Part shown: piece after piece, positions 56,130 through 64,000 of the stretch
How the letters are laid out: each line of letters opens with the position of its first letter
Numbering within the stretch: position 1 is the stretch's first letter
Source: Amorphophallus konjac
Lineage: Eukaryota > Streptophyta > Magnoliopsida > Alismatales > Araceae
DNA length: 64,000 nucleotides
Reading direction: 5' to 3'
NCBI GenBank assembly: GCA_022559845.1
Contig: CM040126.1
Span: 47,238,458 to 47,302,457, forward strand
Translations under genes and position numbers: made by a program
The notes under the pieces: generated by a model
Seen by the model: only the letters and a program-made list of their open reading frames with translations
Database searches by the model: none
Told to the model about the DNA's origin: nothing

Positions 56130-56300
56130 GATGGTATTTTTTGGGATTTTTGACTATTTGATTTTTTTAAGTTTTTTGAAATATCTAATTTTTTTTATTT
56201 TGAAATATCTAATTTTTTTGGTTCTGAAATATCTGATTTTTTTTATTTTGAAATATCTGATTTTTTTGGATTTTGAAATTTCTGATTTTTTTGGGTTTTG
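56130..56300. repeat. Degenerate T-rich tandem repeat, element B
   Basis: Units of TTTTGAAATATCTGATTTTT type, counterpart of 2338-2590 in A. Confidence 0.78.
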
Positions 56301-57051
56301 AAAGCCAATTTCGTCCCGGCAACGAGAGCCCTACCTGTCTCACTAGGAATCTCCGAGGTTGGCGTGATTTTGAAATGAGAAACCTTGACCAGGGCCCATC
56401 TGCATAACGGTGCTTCTACCGAGGACATACCTGGGGTACGGTCTAGTCCTAAAAAGAAACAGAGAATTTGAGAGGTAAGCCTAGGCCAGGTATAGAAGTT
56501 TTAGGGTTTGAGTCGTTCTCATGACAACCCTTTCAGAGATTCAGTCTATTGCGCCGGGGCTTTATGTCTGTCATCGAACCTTTATCCACTCTAGGCACGC
56601 GTACGACCGGGCTCATAATGTCCCATGGGGAAACTGTACTACCACTCTTGCCATGCCTAGTTTTACACATTTTTTTCTTTTTTAGAGCTTTGATCCTTTG
56701 AAATTCGAGCTTTTGAGATGAGCTTTTAATTTTTCTTTGATTTGCTCCCTTCCTTTTTCTCTGTTGTGGAATCAGGTCATAACGGACTGCCCCTATTTGA
56801 GACCTCCTCTCGTTGGGGTGTCTAGATCGGTCATCGCCCCCTTATTCACCTCTTGCCCCTAGATTCAGTCGAATAGAGAAATGGACAGGGACTTTGACTT
56901 CCCCCAAGCATGGCCAAGGAGAAATGGTGTTTTCAAAAATTGGGAAACCTGGCCAAAGATGTCGTGAAGTGTGTGTGATTGCCGCGCTCAAGTTCTTCCT
57001 TTGTGATCGAGGAAAGAGGCATCTTGCCACCGGGCCTTCGTCAGCCTGACT
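56301..57051. other. Conserved non-coding block 3' of integrase, element B
   Basis: No gene. Blocks shared with 2591-3352 of element A in the same order. Confidence 0.6.
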
Positions 57052-59745
57052 CTAAGGAAAGAAACGCTTAAGATACAACCCATTCCAGGCGTGAGACAGC
57101 TCCTCACCTTCTGCATTGACTAAGCGATATGCGTTCCCTGGATAAGCCTCTCTCACGACGAACGGCCCTTCCCAGTTAGGTTACAATTTGGACCTAGGAC
57201 CCCCGGACCTAATGAATTTGAGTTTCAAAACCAAATCACCTACTTGGAATTTGCGCTCGATTACCTTCTTTTGAAAATAACGTGAAACTCTCTTTTGATA
57301 AACAAACACATGATCGGCTGCGTTCATCCTCTTCTCATCCAAGGGTTCCAGCTGAACGAGCAACGCCTCTCGACGTTCATCGAGATTAAGTTCCTTATAG
57401 AGTTGTACCCTTAGGGAAGGGATCAAGATCTCGTATGGTAGCACCGCCTCCATCCCATAAGTGAGAGCATAGGGGGTTTGCCCCGTAGGAGTACGGACGG
57501 AGGTGCGGTAAGCCCATAGAGCTTCCACTAACCGTTCGGGCCAATCAGAAAATTTGTGAGATTCGCATGTTTTCTTTATGATTTTAAGAATGGTTTTATT
57601 AGTGGCTTCAGCTTGACCATTACCTTGAGGATAATATGGAGATGAATGATGCAATGTAATATTGAACTTCTTACAAAGGTCCTGGAGCTCTTGAGAGATG
57701 AACTGGGGTCCGTTGTTGGTGACGATGCTGCTTGGAACTCCGAACCGTGAAACGATATTCTTTAGGATGAAGCGGCACACTGTGGTAGCTTTGATCTCTG
57801 TGTATGTTTCTGCTTCGGCCCACTTGGTGAAATATTCAGTGGCGGTAAGGATGAAGGATTTTTATTTGGTTTGAGAGTTGGGATCACCAAGCGAGCCAAC
57901 AATGTCGAAAGCCCACATAGAGAATGGCCAAGGAGCAGAAAGAGGATGAAGAGATGAAGAAGGAGCATGGATTTTATCAGCGTGGAGTTGGCATTTAAGA
58001 CACCTCTGGACATAGAGGGAGCAATCTTCCTCTAGAGTGGGCCAATAGTAACCCTGCCTAAGTATTTTCTTTGCTAGAGCCTGGCCATTGACATGACCTC
58101 CACACTCACTAGAATGGGCGGCTTCAGCCACCTTCCAAGCTTCATCATCGTCTAAGCATTTCATAAGTATTCCATTGAGAGTGCGCATGTATAATTCTCC
58201 AGCAATGATAGTGTACTTCGAGACGGCTCTTCTAATAGCCTGATGCTGCTCAGCATTTGACCCTTTTGGGAACGATCCATCCCTATAATATAGCTCGATT
58301 TCATGGTACCATGGCAATTCTTCTTCCTCCAAAATCTCTTCTAGCTCAGTTAAGGATACTTCCTTCAAATCTTCCTTCTCAGCCTTAGCCTCTACAGTCT
58401 TCCTAAGGTTGTCATACCAAGGATCCTGAAGAGAAGGGGCGTCTAACCTTTGGACGACGATAGTCTCAGTGCTCCGATTGAGAGGGAAAGACAAGGAGGA
58501 GGTGAGTGACGCCAATGCATCTGCAAGAATATTCTGAGATCGAGGAGTATGAATGTAGATCAGCTTACGGAATTGCCTAGCCAAGAGAGTGACCAATTCC
58601 TGATAAGGCTTGAGCTTCTGGTCACAAGTGCGGTAAGTGGATAGGACTTGCCGCAGACCGAGCTGAGATTCTCCTATGATGTTCAAGTAGCGCGCGCCCA
58701 AGAGATAGGCGTGCTTCAATCCGTCCAGGAGAGCCTCATACTCGGCGACGTTATTGGTAGCAAGAAAATGAAGCTGATAAGCAAAGGGAATCATAATTTC
58801 TTCCGGAGTAAGAAGAACAGCGCCTATCCCTCGGCCTTGAGAGTTGAGTGCACCATCAAAATGCAGAGACCAAAAGGGATGATGAGTAAGAACAGAGAGA
58901 TGCTCATCAGGGAAATCATCCTGAATAGAGTCCGTGCAGGAGATAGGGAGATGAGCGAGATGCTCAGCAATGGCATATCATTTGATCACCTTCTGAACGA
59001 CGAATGTGATGTCAAACTTAGAGAGGAAGTTCTGCCAGCGAGCTAACCTACTAGAAAGGATAGGCTTTTCTAAAAGATAGCGAATTGGGTCCATTCTAGA
59101 GATCATCCTAACTGGGTAGGCTAGAAAATAGTGTTTCAGCTTCTGAGCTACCCAAACTAAGGCGGCACAAGTCTTCTCCATGGCAGTGTACTCGGCCTCC
59201 GCGGGGTTAAATAACCTGGAGAGGTAGTAAGCTGCTCGCTCTTTGCCTCCATCATCTACTTGTGCCAAGATAGCTCTTAGGGAGTCCTCAATGACAAAAA
59301 TGTATAGGATAAGATATTTCCCAGGGATAGGAGGTTGCAAAACTAGGGGATTGGAAAGGTATACTTTCAAATCTTCATAGGCCTTCTGACAATCTTCATT
59401 CCATTCAAACTTGACCCCCGCCTTTAACAATTTGTAAAAAGGACGACACCTCTGAGAATGTTGGGATATGAATCTTATAATGAATTGTAATCGCCCAATA
59501 AATCCACAAAGTTCCGTGATATTCTTAGGCGGAGGCATGTCCATGACGGCCTTTGCTTTATTAGGATCAATCTGAATCCCCCGTTTACTAACTATGAAGC
59601 CTAGTAACTTCCCTGAAGAGACTCTAAAAACACACTTCCTTGGATTAATTTTTAGCTGATACTCCCTAGCTCTCTGAAGCACCTTAGCTAGAATGGCGGG
59701 GTGTTCCTCTTTGATCTTTGACTTCACCAAGATACCATCCATGTA
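57052..59745 (-). pseudogene. pol: pol of Tat element B (partial RT, RNase H, archaeal-type RNase H, integrase)
   Basis: Starts inside the RT active site, which reads YMDG where A has YVDD. RT-linked RNase H (59742-58978) and the archaeal-type RNase H (NNVAEYEAL, IIGESQL, 58794 leftward) follow, then the integrase zinc finger (GGHVNG ... CLKCQLH, about 58110-57985) and integrase core (DNGPQF reads NNGPQF, GQAEATNK). Stops: TAA at 57862-57864 and 57181-57183, both where Q is usual. The first Asp of TDNG is Asn, so the integrase core has lost a catalytic residue. The frame breaks near 58960-58800. Confidence 0.87.
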
Positions 59746-60073
59746 ATGTTCTGGATCTTTGCTGGATCCTTGGTGGATCTTTGTCGGATCTTTATCAGGT
59801 CTTCCGGATCCTTTTTGGAGAGTTTCGGATCGCCTTTGTTGCTCCCGAGTTGAGTTTTACAATCCGTGTGAGTTTTTCCCTCGTACTAGTTACAGAACCC
59901 TACGGTGAGTTTATTTCTCAATTCATCGACTCGTGGACGCCGCAGTTGCGATGTACTCTTTGAGCTGATCGTTTCGACTATTTTTGCGTATTTTTCTGAA
60001 TTAGGGCATTTTCGACGTATTTTACGAAATTTTGGAAATTAGATAAAATTTCTAATTCCTTTTTTTATAACCC
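59746..60073. other. Unassigned sequence at break of element B
   Basis: No ORF. Begins with repeats of GGATCTTTG (59752-59810). Could be the edge of another insertion starting TGTTCTGG at 59748. No second end was found. Confidence 0.3.
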
Positions 60074-60330
60074 TGTGGACACCAAAAATTGCACGCACAG
60101 ATTTCCTGCTCGGCCCAGCGTCAGCAACGGCACCGAGTGAAGAAACCCCAGAGAGACTAGTCACCCAGACTCCCCAAATATGCACACTGCCGTGAAGCCA
60201 TCTCCGGAGTCACGACAGTGAAGATAAATCAACCACCAAGAGCCCCACAATCCATGGGCCTCGAAGAAAATCAATCGGGCCACAACTCGTGCTCACAAAG
60301 GGCTCAAAACTGCCCATTTAGCCGTTCAAC

Positions 60331-60760
60331 GGCACGCCCAAGGCCCTTCAGCGGCACGCCCCTGGCCCCTCTCAGCGGCATGCCCTTGGCCTTCGGCGGC
60401 ACATCCCCAAGGTCCTTCAGCGACACGCCCCTGGCCCCTCTCAGCGGCACGCCCCTGGCCCCTCTCAGCGGCACGCCCTTGGCCTTCAGCGGCACACCCC
60501 CAAGGTCCTCCAACGGCACGCCCCTGGCCCCTCTCAGCGGCACGCCCTATAGGCCCTCAGCGGCACGCCCCAACGCCTTTCCAACGGCACGCCCCTGCTA
60601 TCCCTTAGCGGAACACTCCGCAAGCCCCCCAGCGACACACCCTGAAGGCCACACTAACGGCACGCCCAGGGGTTGCCTTCCACGGCACGCTGTCAAAGCC
60701 CTCCAGTGGCACAGCTTGCCAGCCCTCCAGCGGCACAGCTGCCTGGCCTTCCAGCGGCAC
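60331..60760 (+). repeat. CGGCACGCCC tandem repeat
   Basis: Units of about 21-24 bp of the type CAGCGGCACGCCCCTGGCCC, about fifteen copies, degenerate to the right. Because many units are multiples of three, the frame 60218-60805 stays open and spells SGTPLAPL repeats. I do not treat that as a gene. Confidence 0.75.
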
Positions 60761-61007
60761 GCTATGGCTTGTTCCTCACCCGGCGCATCCGACAGAACGA
60801 CGTGATGCCCATCCCCTACGACCCTTGGCGCGCAACAGAGCTAGCTCAGGGCTAGCTGAGGTGTCGCCCAAGGAGGAAGGCACGCAAGCTACCCCCCCCC
60901 CCCCCCCCCCGCAACCAAGGATGGGAGAGTCAACTCCCATTTAATGCCCGTCGTCATCGGACGTTCCCGCCATCGACGGCTCGGCCCGAACACTCCCGCC
61001 GCTGGGG

Positions 61008-61014
61008 TATAAAA
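61008..61014 (+). promoter_or_regulatory. TATA box of candidate LTR F
   Basis: TATAAAA within GGGGTATAAAAGGCCCC, a strong GC-flanked TATA. Confidence 0.55.
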
Positions 61015-61513
61015 GGCCCCTTCGCCACGGTAAATAGACGGGGGGCAGACACAACAGAGAGACCAGAAGAGAAGAAGAAGAAGAAGAGGAGAGGCTCTTG
61101 CCTTCCCCTGCTGCTCCGTCACCACCGTCTGAGTGCAGTGAGAAGAGAGAAGAAAGAAGAGAAGAGAGGAGAGAGTGAGCTATGGGAGGGGAGGAGCTAG
61201 CGCTCTGTTCTCCTCCCCACTGTATCTTGTTTTATTTCTCTCCACTTCCCTTTTTTTGGTTTACCACGATGTATTATCCCCTCTTGGGCTGCTCCCTTTT
61301 TAAAGGAATAAAAAGCTCGCTAGGTGTTCATGTTTTGTGCACGTGCATCCCCATGTGTTTGCATTCCTTGTCATTTTACCCTTTTCACGGTCTTTTACCG
61401 ATTACTTCCGAGTACCACAGTTTCCCTCAGGGGTTTCATCACGTTGGCCACATCACCCTTGTAGGATAGCTCGGTGGCTACCCCCCCCCCTTTTTTTTCT
61501 TCTTTGCATCACA

Positions 61514-62366
61514 AGTCTCCTCTCCAACGGCACACCCCTGGCCAGCCCCTGCCTGGTGCACTCCAGCCAGTTATAGAAGAGTCTTCCGTCCGTTGTTTTC
61601 CCTAGGTTTCCCGAAGTTTTATCAAAGGTGTTTCCGCCTTCGGGGGCCCACCTCCAGCTGTCGGGTTCCGCCACTCCATGTGGGCGCGTTCCCTTTATCT
61701 CCCTTACACTCGGGTCAATGGGAGATGCTACCGAATTTTCGTTAGAAATAATAACACACTGAAGAGACAAAAGGAAGCAACAAATAAATAGAATAATAAC
61801 ACATAAAAAGGCAAAATGATGTAGCAAACAGATGGAACAACAACACGTTAAAGGGCAAAGGAAAATAACGAACGAATGGAAAAGGGAGAAAAGATTTGCA
61901 TAAAACTACATAAAGATCAGAGAAAAGAAGAAAAGAAAAGCCTTAAAATAAGTAAAAGAGTGGGCCTTCATCGGCATGTCTGTCCCAGCCTTCGCTGGTA
62001 CGCCCTCTACCCTCGTTGGCCGGTACACCTCCTACCCTTCCTTCAGCGGTACACACTAACAACCCTTCAACGACACACCTTTTTTTTTTTGCCCTTCAGC
62101 GGCACACTCCTCCTCACCGTCTCACCCCCCGTCTCTCACTCCCTCTCTCCCTCATCTATCTCTCCGTCTCACCTCTTCTTCCACCGTCTCTCCGAAGTGG
62201 AACCCAATGTACAGACTTGGCAGGTTGATACACGAACACAGCAACAAGCAATGTATAGACTTTGTGTGAAGGATTGCACAAATGCAGACAGTGAAGCATG
62301 TACATTGGAAATGGATGTTCAGACATGCCGTGAACGAATGTATGGGCTTAATATGCTTGTGACAAC
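61514..62366. other. Non-coding, repeat-poor sequence with scattered CGGCACGCCC-like units
   Basis: No gene supported. Degenerate copies of the same CGGTACGCC/CGGCACACC unit lie at 61970-62110. Isolated minisatellite units are at 62205 and 62250. Confidence 0.4.
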
Positions 62367-63019
62367 AATGTATAGACTTTGAGCTGGCCAATGTATAGAC
62401 TTTGAGCTGCAGTAAATGGACAATGTACAGACTTTGAGCTGGCCAATGTATAGACTTTGAGCTGCAGCAAATGGACAATTTACAGACTTTGAGCTGGCCA
62501 ACGTATAGACTTTGGGTTGCAGCGAATAGACAATGTACGGACTTCGAGCTGAAGGATGTATAGACTTTGTGTGCTGGTTGCATAGACAATGTACAGACTT
62601 TGAGCTGAAGGATGTATAGACTTTGTGTGCTGGTTGCATAGACAATGTACAGATTTTGAGCTGATAGATGTATAGACTTTGTGTGCATGCAACCAGCCAA
62701 TGTATAGACTTTGAGTTGCAGCAAATAGACAGTGTACAGACTTTGAGCTGATGAATGTACAGACTTTGTGTGCAGCAACCAGCCGATGTACAGACTTCCG
62801 GTCACAGCGACCAGCCAATGTATAGACTTTGGGCTGAGGGACGTATAGACTTCGTGTGTGCTAGCAGCCAGTGTACAGACTTTGAGTTGCAGTAAATGGA
62901 CAATGTACAGACTCCGCGTGTGTGCTAGCAGCCAGTGTACAGACTTTGAGTTGCAGCAAATGAATAGTGTACAGACTCTGCATATGTGCTAGCTGACGTT
63001 GTACAGGCTTCGGGTTAGC
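62367..63019. repeat. Minisatellite with core AATGTAYAGACTTTGAGCTG
   Basis: About 23 copies in which units of 23-24 bp alternate with units of 29-32 bp, so the higher-order period is about 55 bp. Variants end TTTGAGCTGGCC, TTTGAGCTGCAGCAAATGGA or TTTGTGTGCTGGTTGCATAGA. The minus strand has long open stretches in all three frames because the units lack stops there; no gene is implied. Confidence 0.85.
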
Positions 63020-63170
63020 CCGGCACGCCCGCCAACTCCCTCCCCGGCACACTCTCCTTGGTGCCTTCTTCGACGCACCCCCTTCTCCCTTCACCGGTAC
63101 GCCTTGGGGCGCCCTCATCGGCACGCTTTCCATACCCCTAGCCGGTACACCCTCCAGCGGCCCTCTCCCT
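63020..63170 (+). repeat. Third cluster of CGGCACGCCC-like units
   Basis: Degenerate units (CGGCACGCCC, CGGCACACTC, CGGTACGCC, CGGCACGC, CGGTACACC) every 20-30 bp, directly after the minisatellite. Confidence 0.6.
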
Positions 63171-63460
63171 CCGGGAAACATACACATATAACATATGATG
63201 ATAATGACATTGGTGATAATAATAATAATAATAAATAAATTAATGAAAATTATGATAAATGAAGAAACCTGAATATATACAGGAAACAAACAAAAATGTG
63301 AAATAGTGATAATAAAAAAGGGGGGAGAAAAAAAAAATAATAATAATAAACAAAAAGGGGGGAAGAATCATTCGGAACAAATGCATAAAGAAGAAATGAA
63401 CAGCAAGAGGAAAGAGAGGAACATATAATTAAAATCTCAGATAAAAAAAAATACCAGGGT
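63171..63460. other. AT-rich simple sequence
   Basis: AAT repeats at 63218-63240 and 63335-63350 with poly-A tracts; no gene. Confidence 0.6.
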
Positions 63461-63565
63461 CCACATTGCAGCCCCATCTCTCTCCCTGACCCGACGCAGA
63501 AGGAACAATGATGTCGCCCTCTCAGGCCGGGCCCGAGTCTTGGGAATTATCCCGACATGGCCAGG

Positions 63566-63960
63566 CCCCAACTTAGTCTTGGGCCGACATTCCAATCAGA
63601 CCGGACTCGTTCCTCAGGCCGGATCCCCTCCGAGCCACTACTAAAATTGCCGCACGTTCGGCAAACATTTGAACGGGTTCGCCTCGGTTTTCGCCGCGTT
63701 TCTATTACAGACCTGTGTCTGAACATGAAAAGACCCGTGAGCAACCAACATGGCCGACGGCTCCTACCCCGACGTGGTCGTGACCCAGCATTGCTCCGGG
63801 CCGATAGCTCGTCAAATCAGATTCACCCTATCGGGATTCGTTCCCGCCCTTTCATTAAAATTGCCGCAAACTCGGCATACATTTGTACGGGGTTGTTCCT
63901 ATCCACGTCGCACCTTCAATATGGACCCTTGTCCAAATATCAAGTGGTCCGCAAGTGACC
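63566..63960. repeat. Diverged ~215-bp tandem duplication
   Basis: TAAAATTGCCGCA followed by TCGGCA and ACATTTG occurs at about 63641 and 63857, with GGGCCGA some 60-70 bp upstream of each. The second copy runs nearly to the window end, so the array may continue. Confidence 0.5.
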
Positions 63961-64000
63961 GATAGAAATCTGAATAGAACGAGATGGCTCCTGTCATCCC

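Larger units (their letters stand above)
46736..59745 (-). mobile_element. Tat-lineage Ty3/gypsy element B, 5' half missing
   Basis: Left to right on plus: 3' LTR, polypurine tract, non-coding region with dyads, first part of the antisense PMD ORF, inserted E2, rest of the PMD ORF, more dyads, T-rich tract, pol from integrase back to mid RT. It stops at 59745. It is the same family group as A but its dyad arms end in GCYA and not GTYA. Confidence 0.87.
60074..61513 (+). repeat. Candidate LTR of an unclassified element (F)
   Basis: The left edge TGTGGACACC resembles Tat LTR starts. It has a TATA box at 61008-61014, purine-rich sequence downstream (61040-61175) and an AATAAA-type signal at about 61305, so promoter and poly(A) order fit a plus-strand LTR. 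The right edge and primer site are not resolved; the end given is one CATCACA option. Contains the CGGCACGCCC repeats and a C19 run (60892-60910). Confidence 0.4.

Noticed and set aside
60218..60805. 195-residue plus-strand ORF rich in SGTPLAPL
   Set aside because: The frame is open only because the CGGCACGCCC unit is often a multiple of three; it lies within a probable LTR U3.
62152..62818. Long minus-strand ORFs over the minisatellite
   Set aside because: All three frames are open and overlap, giving repeat peptides; expected from stop-poor units.
1..64000. Host protein-coding gene
   Set aside because: All longer frames are explained by retroelement proteins, repeats or shadows; the PMD ORFs sit at the known antisense position of Tat elements.

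Overview
The window is a stretch of flowering-plant nuclear genome made almost entirely of nested LTR retrotransposons. The evidence is plant-type Ty3/gypsy elements (Tat lineage with an archaeal-type second RNase H and an antisense plant-mobile-domain ORF; Tekay/Del-type chromovirus), plant-type Ty1/copia elements with UBN2-type gag, initiator-tRNA-Met primer sites, and many C-to-T nonsense changes of the kind left by cytosine methylation. I see no host gene, no tRNA or rRNA gene and no CRISPR array. The species cannot be named from this.

Layout. 1-14034: Tat-lineage element A (minus strand, 3' end off the window), with antisense PMD ORF, pol, gag-pro, leader and 5' LTR (12299-14034). It sits in copia element C1 (minus, 14035-23331), which also carries a small LTR element E1 (plus, 15263-19027, target duplication CATTT). 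23332-24590 is unassigned LTR-like sequence. 24591-42921: Tekay/Del-type element D (plus, 5' part missing). D is split by a copia solo LTR S (25723-27508, duplication GGTAC) and by a full-length young copia C2 (minus, 27665-38939, duplication GTTAC). D itself sits in copia C3 (minus, 42922-46722). 46736-59745: a second Tat element B (minus, 5' half missing), interrupted by a non-autonomous element E2 (plus, 49801-54381). 59746-64000: GC-rich, repeat-rich sequence with one probable LTR promoter, a CGGCACGCCC repeat and a minisatellite.

How it fits together. Gag and pol reading frames of A, B, C1, C3 and D are broken by stops and frameshifts. C2 has nearly identical LTRs but also a damaged pol. 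E1 and E2 have long LTRs and one ORF each with no recognisable pol, so they would need enzymes from other elements.

The most unusual signal is a set of about 37 short dyads in the non-coding parts of both Tat elements. Each is an 8-bp arm, an 8-bp spacer and the complementary 8-bp arm. Dyads come in pairs or triplets separated by another 7-9 bp (mostly exactly 8 in A), so half-sites fall on a 16-bp lattice. Other LTR families here carry their own arrays of different CpG-containing motifs, which suggests element-specific cis-regulation or anti-silencing sites.
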